Source: Thiomicrorhabdus sp965602805
GTDB taxonomy: Bacteria > Pseudomonadota > Gammaproteobacteria > Thiomicrospirales > Thiomicrospiraceae
Direction: 5' to 3'
Assembly: GCA_965602805.1 (NCBI GenBank)
Contig: CBFCZK010000008.1
Coordinates: 58,130-122,129, forward strand
DNA: 64,000 nt
Part shown: positions 53,831 to 62,412 of the stretch, piece by piece
Layout: the number at the start of each line of letters is the position of its first letter
How positions within the stretch are numbered: position 1 is the first letter of the stretch
Program-made: the position numbers and the translations under genes
Notes under the pieces: generated by a model
The model's database searches: none
Seen by the model: only the letters and a program-made list of their open reading frames with translations
Told to the model about the DNA's origin: nothing

Positions 53831-55099
53831 CTAAAAACGGATTGATTTAGCGAGCTTTGGTAACGCTTCTCGGCCATTCAAGGCCTGTCCCATTAACCAA
53901 TTCTTGATTGGCGTTAAACGGTTGGCAAGCGGCATAAGCCCTTTTCTAACAACGGCTTTAAGTGAAGCATCCTGTTTAAACAACCAATCAAAACCTTCCA
54001 TTGATCTTTGCACCAAGGCATTGTCACCGCGACGCCAGCGTTCATACTTTCTTAAAACAGAAAAACGGCCCCAGGATTTATTATCAGCTTTGGCATTGAG
54101 CACGGTTTCAATTAAAGCCGCGGCATCGAGTAAGCCTAAGTTCACCCCTTGCCCTGCTTGTGGATGAATCGTATGCGCTGCGTCACCAACCAGTGCTAAG
54201 TTAGGCTTTACATAATGTTCTGCGTGTCTTCTCACTAACGGGAAGGCACCTCTTTCTGCTACTTCAATAACGGATCCCAAACGATAATCAGACGCTTTGG
54301 AAATCTCTGTTGCAAAATCCTTGTCCGAAAGCCCCAAAGCCCACTGCATTTTTTCCATCGGCAGATACCATGCGATAGAGCTAACATTCTCACCCATTGA
54401 TAAATATGCAAACGGGCCATCTTTGGTATAACGTTGCCAACAAGTATCTTCACTCGACAGTTCGGTTTTCACACAACCCACCACGGCACATTGCTCATAA
54501 TCGTGCGTCTCTAAACCAATAAACGCCAACTCTCTCACTTGAGACATTGCGCCGTCCGCGCCGACTAGCAATTCTGTTTGAATCTCACCAATGCCTTCCA
54601 AAACTAACCAGGCCTGGTCATTTTCTAAACGCAGTGATTCCAAACGATGATTTAACAATACCGTTATATTGTCACAGGCCACGACTTGATCCCATAAGGC
54701 CGCTTGAATCACCTCGTTTTCAACGGTATAGCCTAAATTGGGTTCGCCCATATCCTGAGCAGAGAAATGCACCTCTCCTGGCGTAATTTCATCCCATACA
54801 TGCATCGCGGTAAAAGGGTGAAAGCGACGACTTTCAATGCCTGGCCAAGCACCTAGATTGCGCAATATCTTTTCAGATGCTCGCGTTAAAGCGCTAACTC
54901 TCACCTGATAAGGTGAGTCGGCTTGCCAGTGAGTATCAATCGCCTGCTTTTCCAACAACAAGACCGACATACCCTGCTGACCTAAACCCAAAGCCACCGT
55001 CGCGCCGACCATGCCGCCACCGACAATGACAACATCCCAAATTTTAGAGGTAATATCTGACTGATGATTTTGTACGGCGTTATCTAAAGCATCACTCAC
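53831..55099 (-). CDS. ubiI: FAD-dependent ubiquinone hydroxylase, UbiI-like
   Basis: This flavin monooxygenase hydroxylates the ubiquinone precursor ring. Of 422 aa, an N-terminal GxGxxG (VVIVGGGMVGATVALGL), the middle DG motif ELLVGADGAMSQVRE and the GDAAHTIHPQAGQGVNLGLLDAAAL motif are present. It begins with GTG overlapping the ubiH stop. An inserted-looking Asp-Gln-Ala-Trp is encoded by an exact dispersed palindrome (54607-54618). The ubiI assignment rests on conserved gene order with E. coli; UbiF or UbiM are alternatives. Confidence 0.85.
   Translation of the reverse strand: MSDALDNAVQNHQSDITSKIWDVVIVGGGMVGATVALGLGQQGMSVLLLEKQAIDTHWQADSPYQVRVSALTRASEKILRNLGAWPGIESRRFHPFTAMHVWDEITPGEVHFSAQDMGEPNLGYTVENEVIQAALWDQVVACDNITVLLNHRLESLRLENDQAWLVLEGIGEIQTELLVGADGAMSQVRELAFIGLETHDYEQCAVVGCVKTELSSEDTCWQRYTKDGPFAYLSMGENVSSIAWYLPMEKMQWALGLSDKDFATEISKASDYRLGSVIEVAERGAFPLVRRHAEHYVKPNLALVGDAAHTIHPQAGQGVNLGLLDAAALIETVLNAKADNKSWGRFSVLRKYERWRRGDNALVQRSMEGFDWLFKQDASLKAVVRKGLMPLANRLTPIKNWLMGQALNGREALPKLAKSIRF
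54607..54618. repeat. ACCAGGCCTGGT palindrome, exact copy 10 (inside ubiI)
   Basis: Exact copy; on the coding strand it reads Asn-Asp-Gln-Ala-Trp-Leu in a linker of the hydroxylase. Confidence 0.95.
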
Positions 55100-56328
55100 G
55101 AGTGATTACCTCCCATCGCAAATCTTGAAAAACGTTTTTTAAGGGTCGGCACCGCTTGCATAGCCATTAAACCAATGCCTCTTAAATGCCCAACCACAGG
55201 GGAGTGGTGCTGAAATATTTGAATCAAACCATCCGTCATACCCATTACTTTCTCGTGATCCGGTTTTCTAAGCAATGCATATTCCGCTAAGAATTCCGGT
55301 TCACCAATATCATCCGCTAAAGAGACCATCTCTAAAAATACCTCAATATCACGAATACCCAAATTCAGACCTTGTGCGGCAACGGGGTGTTGAGTATGTG
55401 AAGCATTGCCCATTAACAATGCGCGACCTTTACACATTTGCGGAACATAAGTCTCTTTTAAGGGATAAATCACACGTGGACTGACTTGCGTAAATTGACC
55501 TAAACGCTCACCCATTTTTGAGGCAAACAGTTCGATATACTCAGCATCATTAAGGGCTTTGACCGATTCCACTTCATCCGCTGGGCAGACCATCACTGCT
55601 TTATGAAAATGCCCTTGCATAGGCAACAGCGCCACAGGACCATTTTCAGTAAAACGTTCGTACGACCAGCCTTGTGGATGCATCTCCGTTTCTATCTGCG
55701 CGATGACCCCAAAGGCGTGATAAGATTTTTCTTCAATCGGTAAATCAAGTATTTTTCTAACCTGAGAATCCGTACCATCTGCACCGACAATAAGCTTTGC
55801 TTCAACTTGGCAGGTTTTAACGGGCGCATCACACCCTTCTGAACCGACATTAATATCAGCCTGAATGGTTGAACCCTGATCTTTGAATGTCACTAAACGC
55901 GCCGGGCAAAGAACTTCAATCTGTTGGTTTTTTTGGACATGTTGCCAGAGTACTTTACCTAAATCACTGGACTGAATACTGTAGCCCAAAGCAGGTACAT
56001 CCACGTCTTCGGCATGTAATTTAGTAAGTCCTAAATAGCCTTTTTGCGAAACATGAACATGATGAATTTCCGTTAGGTGTTCAAGAATGTCACTCCAGAT
56101 TTTGAGTTTTTTTAAGACCAGCATCGAACCATGAGACAAAGCTAAGACTCGACCATCAAAAGAATTCGGAGCATTCTCACTTGGTAGAAAAGCTTCTGCA
56201 AGTACCACCTGAGCACCCTGCTGTGCTAATCCCAAAGCCAACATCAACCCAACAGGCCCTCCTCCAGCAATGACTGCATCGCATTTTATTACCTGAGATG
56301 CTGTTTTTGAAGACATATCTGAACTCAC
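55096..56328 (-). CDS. ubiH: 2-octaprenyl-6-methoxyphenol hydroxylase, UbiH-like
   Basis: The second FAD monooxygenase of the ubiquinone pathway. Of 410 aa, residues 12-33 form the dinucleotide motif (CDAVIAGGGPVGLMLALGLAQQ), with LIVGADGTDSQVRKIL in the middle and GNASHTQHPVAAQGLNLGIRDIEV toward the C-terminus. The usual GDAAH is GNASH here. The stop overlaps the ubiI GTG, and pepP lies upstream, as in E. coli. Confidence 0.88.
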   Translation of the reverse strand: MSSDMSSKTASQVIKCDAVIAGGGPVGLMLALGLAQQGAQVVLAEAFLPSENAPNSFDGRVLALSHGSMLVLKKLKIWSDILEHLTEIHHVHVSQKGYLGLTKLHAEDVDVPALGYSIQSSDLGKVLWQHVQKNQQIEVLCPARLVTFKDQGSTIQADINVGSEGCDAPVKTCQVEAKLIVGADGTDSQVRKILDLPIEEKSYHAFGVIAQIETEMHPQGWSYERFTENGPVALLPMQGHFHKAVMVCPADEVESVKALNDAEYIELFASKMGERLGQFTQVSPRVIYPLKETYVPQMCKGRALLMGNASHTQHPVAAQGLNLGIRDIEVFLEMVSLADDIGEPEFLAEYALLRKPDHEKVMGMTDGLIQIFQHHSPVVGHLRGIGLMAMQAVPTLKKRFSRFAMGGNHS

Positions 56329-56419
56329 TGTTTCAACCCTGCTCTTACTTAAATCTGAAAATCATTACCACGTGATGATCGGCTAACCAATGCCTATTGG
56401 AATCAACATATGGTTTAGC

Positions 56420-57739
56420 TCAACGCTTAAAATCAGCCATCTGCGCTTCAATCTCTGCCACTGTTCTTGGCAAGCCAACGGTTAAAACTTCATGCCCCAT
56501 TTCCGTGACCAGTACATCGTCTTCGATACGAATTCCAATATCATGCCATTGGCTATCCACATCGGAATGCTCTGCAGAGATATATAAACCGGGTTCTACC
56601 GTGACGACCATGCCGGGTTTAAATTCTCGCCAGGCCTGATTCTGCTTATAAACTCCCACATCATGCACATCCAACCCCAACCAGTGACCCGTACCGTGCA
56701 TAAAGAATCGTTTATAACCTTCGTCTTCAATAACGGTATCAAGCGCACCTTTCAAAATGCCCAAATCAATCAAACCTTGGGTCAATACCTTAATGGAAGC
56801 TTGATGAGCGACATCGTATGTTACTCCAGGCTGAATGACCGAAATAGCCGCCTGTTGCGCGTCTAACACTAAAGAGTACAGCTTAGCTTGTGCCGAGCTG
56901 AATTTTCCATTGGCTGGAAACGTCGTGGTGATATCCCCAGCGTAACCTTGCCATTCAGCACCCGCATCTACTAATACCAAATCCCCGTCTTGAATTTCAT
57001 CGCGGTTTTCTGTGTAGTGCAAAATACAAGCATTATTGCCACTGGCCACAATCGAATTGAAAGCCACGCGCGGCGAACCTTGACGAACAAAAGTCGCTTC
57101 TAATTCGGCTTGCACCTGAAACTCAAGCTTTCCAGGCAGGACAGCGGCCATAGCGGCTAAATGACCTTGCACAGAAATTTGTGCAGCACGGCGCATCCGG
57201 GTTATTTCTTCTGGGGATTTAAACAGACGCTGCTCGTGCAGAGCTTCATCCAAATCACAAATCTTATTCGGGGCAGTAATACCTTGACGAACCTTCTGTT
57301 TCAGACTGCCAACCCACTCACTCACAGGGTTCAGCCAGTCCGACATTTGAGAGAAAGAAAAGTAGACCGATTCAATATTCTCCAGCAGATCAAGAACACC
57401 TTCATCCAATTCATCGATTGACCAGGCCTGGTCAATTAACAGAGCCTCAGCCGCATTTTCAAGACCTAAACGTCTTCCTTGCCAGGTTTCCTGTTCAGGG
57501 TCTTTGGGGCGTAAAAACAGATGGGTTTCTAAGGCGTCTTTTTTAAGTAAAACCAGGACAGAATCAGGCTCCGTAAAGCCGGTTAAATAAAAGAAATCAC
57601 TTTCAGCCCTAAACGGAAATTCAACGTCACGATTACGAATCTGTTCAGCCCCCGAAGAGACTAAAATCGCACTATTATCCGGCATACTGGCGAATAATTT
57701 CTGACGATTATTTTGATGAAACTCGCTGCTTTTAAACAT
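56420..57739 (-). CDS. pepP: Xaa-Pro aminopeptidase
   Basis: PepP removes N-terminal residues before proline. The 439-aa protein has an N-terminal domain starting SEFHQNNRQKLFASMPDNSAILVSSG and a pita-bread catalytic domain with both manganese aspartates in LVDAGAEWQGYAGDITTTFP, His in HGTGHWLGLDVHD, and Glu in VEPGLYI and GIRIEDDV. Its ATG overlaps the ygfB stop in TAATG. An exact dispersed palindrome encodes Asp-Gln-Ala-Trp-Ser (57421-57432), and a shorter match (CCAGGCCTG) lies at 56631-56639. Confidence 0.96.
   Translation of the reverse strand: MFKSSEFHQNNRQKLFASMPDNSAILVSSGAEQIRNRDVEFPFRAESDFFYLTGFTEPDSVLVLLKKDALETHLFLRPKDPEQETWQGRRLGLENAAEALLIDQAWSIDELDEGVLDLLENIESVYFSFSQMSDWLNPVSEWVGSLKQKVRQGITAPNKICDLDEALHEQRLFKSPEEITRMRRAAQISVQGHLAAMAAVLPGKLEFQVQAELEATFVRQGSPRVAFNSIVASGNNACILHYTENRDEIQDGDLVLVDAGAEWQGYAGDITTTFPANGKFSSAQAKLYSLVLDAQQAAISVIQPGVTYDVAHQASIKVLTQGLIDLGILKGALDTVIEDEGYKRFFMHGTGHWLGLDVHDVGVYKQNQAWREFKPGMVVTVEPGLYISAEHSDVDSQWHDIGIRIEDDVLVTEMGHEVLTVGLPRTVAEIEAQMADFKR
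57421..57432. repeat. ACCAGGCCTGGT palindrome, exact copy 11 (inside pepP)
   Basis: Exact copy at the centre of a perfect 20-bp palindrome ATTGACCAGGCCTGGTCAAT (57417-57436), read as Ile-Asp-Gln-Ala-Trp-Ser. Confidence 0.96.
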
Positions 57740-58335
57740 TAGTGAATCGTACCGTTTTCTTCATCTTCCGCACTGGGCATTGGAATCGGTTGCGCATCTG
57801 CTGGGTTTAACGACTCATTGATTGTCAAAATTCCAATTTTTACAAACTCAATCAACTCCATCAGGTCAGACTCTTCCGTCTCACCATCTTCGACCGACTT
57901 ACCAAGGTCCTCAACATCAATACTCGCAATATCACTAAAATCACCCACTAACTCGCGAACTTCAGCTGCGATTTCATTTTCAGCATCATTTAAACAACCA
58001 ATCAGGCCTAAACCGTAGAGAATACCTTCACACAATTGCCCGACCATCATGGCGCGGTAAACCAGAACTTCACTATCATCCGGTAAGCATAATTCCAGCT
58101 CAAAGCCAGAACCATTCATACCCTTATTGGTTTCCTGATAAAGATCGTGTAACCCCTTTAAAAAGGACTCTTTAACCGACTTAATATTGGCCTCTTCAAT
58201 CAGCTTTTTAATCCAAACTGCTTCTTGAATATCATTATCGCCACACAACAATCCAATTAACATCCCTTGAATAAATGCCGGTGACTCTAACTCTGAATGT
58301 GGCGTGACCACTTCTTTGACTTGATCGAAATCCAT
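57739..58335 (-). CDS. ygfB: UPF0149 family protein YgfB
   Basis: The 198-aa acidic protein has the YgfB/YecA helical fold: HSELESPAFIQGMLIGLLCGD at the N-terminus and LCEGILYGLGLIGCL in the middle. Homologues bind regulators or RNA polymerase-associated proteins in pseudomonads; the role here is unknown. It is the first gene of the ygfB-pepP-ubiH-ubiI block, divergent from zapA, matching the E. coli gene order. Confidence 0.92.
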   Translation of the reverse strand: MDFDQVKEVVTPHSELESPAFIQGMLIGLLCGDNDIQEAVWIKKLIEEANIKSVKESFLKGLHDLYQETNKGMNGSGFELELCLPDDSEVLVYRAMMVGQLCEGILYGLGLIGCLNDAENEIAAEVRELVGDFSDIASIDVEDLGKSVEDGETEESDLMELIEFVKIGILTINESLNPADAQPIPMPSAEDEENGTIH

Positions 58336-58430
58336 TAAAACCTTCTCTTGTTAATCCTTAGTGATTAGTGAATAATATCATAATTAGCTTAAATTCAAAT
58401 TGCTTAACCCCTAATTTTCGGAGCAAACCC

Positions 58431-58706
58431 GTGTTAACGCTTACCTTAATGAATCACACCTTTGAAATCCCTTGTGAAGCGGAAGATCGTGAGCGCTTAA
58501 TTGAAGCGGCCACTCTGCTTGAAGACAAACTTGACCAACTGCCTGATTTAAAAGGTGAAGGTAAGGTTTTAATGATGGCACTAAACTTGTGTTATGACTA
58601 TCTACAACTCAAAGATGACACAACACAATACACGCTAAGGCTCGAAGATCAGATGGATACCATAATGAATCACGTTGCCACTAATAACAGTACTGAAAAC
58701 GCTTAA
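58431..58706 (+). CDS. zapA: Cell division protein ZapA
   Basis: ZapA crosslinks FtsZ filaments in the Z-ring. The protein is 91 aa from a GTG at 58431, which has a GGAG site about 8 bp upstream and gives MLTLTLMNHTFEIPCEAEDRERLIEAATLLEDKL, the length and start of the family. An upstream in-frame ATG at 58368 would add 21 unrelated residues. The C-terminus is a coiled coil. It precedes the 6S RNA gene. Confidence 0.9.
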   Translation: MLTLTLMNHTFEIPCEAEDRERLIEAATLLEDKLDQLPDLKGEGKVLMMALNLCYDYLQLKDDTTQYTLRLEDQMDTIMNHVATNNSTENA

Positions 58707-58922
58707 TCCTAAAGTTAACAGCAAGACTGAGCTTAAATCTGGCTTTCAGAGACCCCCTTCAACTTAAAACGCCATTATCTAACTTCAAGATTATATAGAT
58801 TTGAGTAAATCGTACTATAAACCTAAGTACATCTTCACATCGTTAAATTCTATTACTCGTTATTGATTAAAAGAAATAATCAAAATTCCAAATCAATCTT
58901 TAAAATTCGAGAACTGCTTTGT

Positions 58923-58928
58923 TATAAT
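58923..58928 (+). promoter_or_regulatory. -10 element of the 6S RNA gene
   Basis: A perfect TATAAT lies 5-10 bp before the predicted 5' end of 6S RNA. No convincing -35 hexamer is at the proper distance. Confidence 0.6.
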
Positions 58929-58932
58929 AGAT

Positions 58933-59115
58933 CCCTAGCATTTAGTCATCGGGCATAAACCCCTTTCCGATAATTAATATATTGGGGTCTGAACTTGAAT
59001 ATGGTGTGCATCTCGTTAGCTTTGCTAACCCGAGAAGCCTAAATACCTTGAGAAGACTGCCACCTTGAACTCCTCGGTTCCAGGATTTTTTGTTCGATGG
59101 CTATTTGCTTCCCCA
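58933..59115 (+). ncRNA. ssrS: 6S RNA
   Basis: 6S RNA sequesters sigma70 RNA polymerase by imitating an open promoter. The gene lies between zapA and the 5-formyl-THF cyclo-ligase gene, its conserved place. The 3' half contains CCCGAGAAGCCTAAA and CCACCTTGAAC...GGTTCCA, which match the conserved 6S segments. The ends pair: GCATTTAGTCATCG (58938-58951) with CGATGGCTATTTGC (59095-59108), two mismatches. The exact ends are estimates; length is about 183 nt. Confidence 0.9.
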
Positions 59116-59240
59116 TTCCTATCGTAAAAATCTAGTTTATTTCTTACTGACGCATTCGTTCTGACTTATTCATTGTTTAGCTTTCCGACTTTATCCGCTA
59201 ATATAAACGCATCCATTTAATAATTTGTGAACGTTTCATT

Positions 59241-59906
59241 ATGACAACCCCCGTAACAAGTCCAGCAACACTCAGAAAACAGCTACGCACGCGAAGAAAG
59301 CAATTGACGCCAGAACAACAAACCCAACATGCGTTGCAAGCTTTAAGCTATTTACAAGATTTTCTAGAGAACCGTCCAGAACAAGCTATATCCAATCAAC
59401 CGAATCAACCTTCCCACCCACTCAAGATTGCAATCTTCCTTTCTCAAGACGGAGAACTTAAAACGCACTCAGCCATTGAGTATTTATGGAACTCCACCGA
59501 ACATAACGTGTATCTACCGGCACTTGAAACCAAACCTGATCTACACATGGCGTTTGTGGAATATCAAGCAAACACGGTTATGGCGAACAACCAATTTGGA
59601 ATTTCCGAACCCCAAGCCCCCATGGATAAGCACCTAACCGGACAACAAATGGATATTGTCCTCATGCCTTTAGTCGGCTTCGATGAGCAAGGTAATCGAA
59701 TGGGAATGGGCGGTGGCTATTATGACCGTAGCTTCGAATTTAAACGTCTACCACCAGAGTCCAGCCAGCAAACATTGCTGATTGGTTGGGCGCACAGTTG
59801 TCAGAAGGTAGAGCAACTGCCTAATGAACCTTGGGATGTCCCTTTAGATGGCATTATCACCGAACAAGGGTTTCAATCCTTTACCGCTGAAAAGCCATTG
59901 AAATAA
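59241..59906 (+). CDS. fau: 5-formyltetrahydrofolate cyclo-ligase
   Basis: The enzyme converts 5-formyl-THF to 5,10-methenyl-THF with ATP. The 221-aa protein has LRKQLRTRRKQLTPEQQ, KIAIFLSQDGELKT, VLMPLVGFDEQGNRMGMGGGYYDRSF, and the C-terminal LIGWAHSCQKVEQLPNEPWDVPLDGIIT. It is the downstream partner of 6S RNA, as in E. coli (ygfA). A terminator follows and is shared with the amidase gene. Confidence 0.95.
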   Translation: MTTPVTSPATLRKQLRTRRKQLTPEQQTQHALQALSYLQDFLENRPEQAISNQPNQPSHPLKIAIFLSQDGELKTHSAIEYLWNSTEHNVYLPALETKPDLHMAFVEYQANTVMANNQFGISEPQAPMDKHLTGQQMDIVLMPLVGFDEQGNRMGMGGGYYDRSFEFKRLPPESSQQTLLIGWAHSCQKVEQLPNEPWDVPLDGIITEQGFQSFTAEKPLK

Positions 59907-59932
59907 CGACAACAAAACTTCTCATTCAGACA

Positions 59933-59966
59933 CAAAAAAGGCGCCCATTTAGGCGCCTTTCTTTAA
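59933..59966. terminator. Bidirectional terminator fau / amidase gene
   Basis: Stem AAAAGGCGCC / GGCGCCTTTC with loop CATTTA between convergent genes. Confidence 0.88.
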
Positions 59967-60017
59967 AGTATTTCTTCTACGATTAAGTCATCAATAAAAC
60001 TTTGATTTTCAAGCCGA

Positions 60018-61580
60018 CTACAAACCCGCCACTATTTTTTCTGACAGTGGAATTCTGATTTTTTTACCGACATACAATTCATTGGCATTTTTAATCTTAT
60101 TGATTTTCTTTAAACTCTGAGTTGAAACCTGATAGTTTGCTGCGATTTGTGACAATGTATCGCCACTCTGCACTTTGTAATGAACGTATAATGACTCACC
60201 CCAACGTGGTTTTTGAGCATTTTTCTCAACAAATTTCGTCAAACCACTGGAAATTGCACTCGCCATTTTAGTTTGAAACGTTTTACTCATAAGATTACGT
60301 GCTTCATGCGGGTTTGAAATAAATGCGGTTTCAATCAATAAAGATGGCATATCAATCGATTTCAATACCGCAAACTTAGCGGACTGAACAGAGTGCTTAT
60401 GCATTTTGACCTTTTTCTGCATTTCATTCAAAACTGTATGGGCCAGTTTGCGACTTGCTCTGATATTCGCTTCACGCGTTAAATCACTCAAGGCAAAAGC
60501 AACATCATCATCACGGCCTTTCAATTGAACATCTTGCAGTGAAGCATTCTCGCTTTTCGCCAACAGCTTAGCCATCACACTACTCGCGCCACCTCTTGAA
60601 AGAATGTAAACCGAACCGCCGCGTACTGAATGATCATGGAAAGCATCTGCATGGATAGAGATAAACATATCCGCGTCCTGACTTTTAGCAATTTTAATAC
60701 GTTCACCTAGCGGGATAAAAACATCTTTATCACGCGTTAATACTGCGCGCATACCAGGCTGTAGATCAATTAAACGCTTTAACTCTTTTGCCATATTTAG
60801 CGTCGCAACTTTCTCTTGCACATCATTATGGCCAATCGCGCCCACATCTTTACCACCATGCCCGGCATCAATTGCAATGACGAGCATTTTCGGCTGTGAA
60901 AATACTGAACTTTCTCTGTTTAATAAATTTTGGGTTGCTGGGTGCGTCGTTGTTTTATCTTGAGGTCGCACCTTCGCCATTTTGACTAAAGGGCTAATGC
61001 TTTTCTCAACAGGTGCTTTAATGCCCGTTTTAACGGCTGGCTTTTTAACGTTAGCAATTACTTTTTGAGACGCTTTAACGGCTGATTTTGCAGAAGGCTT
61101 GGTTGAGGATTTTTGTGGAGATTTAACGGCTGCAATTTTAGAAGACTGTTTTTTAACGATCTTCTTCGAAACAGAATCGCCTAAATCAACCACTAAACGC
61201 TGCTTACCGGCTCTGTTTTTAGCCAAGGTAAACGCTTTGTAAGTTGAGTGTTGGTGTAGATCTAAAACGACACGAATACGTGTTGCGCTGTCAGATACTC
61301 GAATCTTAAACAAACGCTTATCAGTGATGTGCTTATTTTTGAATGACAGCTTATTGGCAGTTTTGTAGAAATCGACAACTAACCGAGAAGGATTGCTTAA
61401 TTGAGAGACTTTATACTTGTCCATCTGCTTTAAATCAAACACTACACGTGTCTTATCAGCGGCTTGGCCGATACGCATACCCGATAGTTCGGTCTTCGCA
61501 CTCGCACTCGTCCCCCAAACAGAAATAATTAGGAAGAGTGCAATGCTGACAAGTTTTTGAGATAAGTTAAGCGATTTCAT
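60018..61580 (-). CDS. N-acetylmuramoyl-L-alanine amidase (AmiB/AmiC type)
   Basis: This periplasmic amidase splits septal peptidoglycan. Of 520 aa there is a signal peptide (about 1-28), an AMIN domain (about 30-135), a Lys/Ala/Ser linker rich in basic repeats (about 140-225), and an Amidase_3 domain (about 230-455) with the zinc motif IAIDAGHGGKDVGAIG, SIHADAF and LIETAFISN. A LysM domain follows near residues 468-515 (HYKVQSGDTLSQIAANYQVSTQ). Domain order is that of AmiB with an added C-terminal LysM. It follows tsaE, which is common for amiB. Confidence 0.94.
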   Translation of the reverse strand: MKSLNLSQKLVSIALFLIISVWGTSASAKTELSGMRIGQAADKTRVVFDLKQMDKYKVSQLSNPSRLVVDFYKTANKLSFKNKHITDKRLFKIRVSDSATRIRVVLDLHQHSTYKAFTLAKNRAGKQRLVVDLGDSVSKKIVKKQSSKIAAVKSPQKSSTKPSAKSAVKASQKVIANVKKPAVKTGIKAPVEKSISPLVKMAKVRPQDKTTTHPATQNLLNRESSVFSQPKMLVIAIDAGHGGKDVGAIGHNDVQEKVATLNMAKELKRLIDLQPGMRAVLTRDKDVFIPLGERIKIAKSQDADMFISIHADAFHDHSVRGGSVYILSRGGASSVMAKLLAKSENASLQDVQLKGRDDDVAFALSDLTREANIRASRKLAHTVLNEMQKKVKMHKHSVQSAKFAVLKSIDMPSLLIETAFISNPHEARNLMSKTFQTKMASAISSGLTKFVEKNAQKPRWGESLYVHYKVQSGDTLSQIAANYQVSTQSLKKINKIKNANELYVGKKIRIPLSEKIVAGL

Positions 61581-61741
61581 AGTGGACTGCCTGTTCTATT
61601 GTTACTTTCCCTGGTCATATAACAAATACCGTGCCAATAAACATGCCAAAAATCCGACAGGCAAAGGCACTTGGTAATAGATAACCGCCATAACCACTTA
61701 TGCACACTTTCAAAAGTGTCTAAAGGGTTACAGCAACATGG

Positions 61742-62263
61742 TTATGCACGCATATTCGTCATCATTTGTTCAACAACCACTTCACCTAAAGGTGAGTTCG
61801 CGAACATTTCAACCGTTCTATTTTCTGACTCAAATCCTTGAGGATGTTGCAGTTCAATCACCACATCCGCATCCGGAAAAATAGGTTCACCTTTCTGTGG
61901 CCACTCAACTAAAGCCACAAAAGAACCCATAAGCAAGTCTCTTATGGCTAAATACTCTAACTCTTCAGGATCACAAAGTCTATATAAATCAAAGTGATGA
62001 ATCGTAACATTAGAAGCATTGTAGCTTTCGACGATAGTGTAGGTAGGACTTTTCACCTTTTGTTCCGGTAAAAAACTTTGTATAAAGGCTCTCGAAAAAA
62101 AGGATTTACCCGCCCCCAAATCACCTTTCAAATAGACTACAAGCCCCGTATTCAGAGCGTTTGAGCTTTCACACGCCAAAGCAAAGGCTTGCGCCAATTG
62201 AATGGTGGCCTGCTCATCTGCTAAGGTAAATTGATTTTTTACAAGAGGTTTACTGCCTGACAT
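61742..62263 (-). CDS. tsaE: tRNA threonylcarbamoyladenosine ATPase TsaE
   Basis: TsaE is the ATPase of the TsaBDE complex that makes t6A37 in tRNA. The 173-aa protein has Walker A YLKGDLGAGKSFFSRAF, VKSPTYTIVESY, HFDLYRLCDPEELEYLAIRDLL and VEWPQKGEPIFPDADV, all typical. It lies upstream of the amidase gene and divergent from queG. Confidence 0.96.
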   Translation of the reverse strand: MSGSKPLVKNQFTLADEQATIQLAQAFALACESSNALNTGLVVYLKGDLGAGKSFFSRAFIQSFLPEQKVKSPTYTIVESYNASNVTIHHFDLYRLCDPEELEYLAIRDLLMGSFVALVEWPQKGEPIFPDADVVIELQHPQGFESENRTVEMFANSPLGEVVVEQMMTNMRA

Positions 62264-62412
62264 GGGTCTTCCTTTAAATTTTCACTTAATTTTTGCATTT
62301 GCCTTACCACTGCCTGCTAAATCAGGCTAAAAACTGCGTTGACGATGCTGTTTTCTGAATTTTTTAAATCATCCAGTCAACAAATAGCCTGTTGAATAGT
62401 GAGTTTGCTAAA

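Noticed and set aside
53821..53877. Upstream extension of the potassium channel start
   Set aside because: It would overlap ubiI by 47 bp, and the ATG at 53820 has a good ribosome site.
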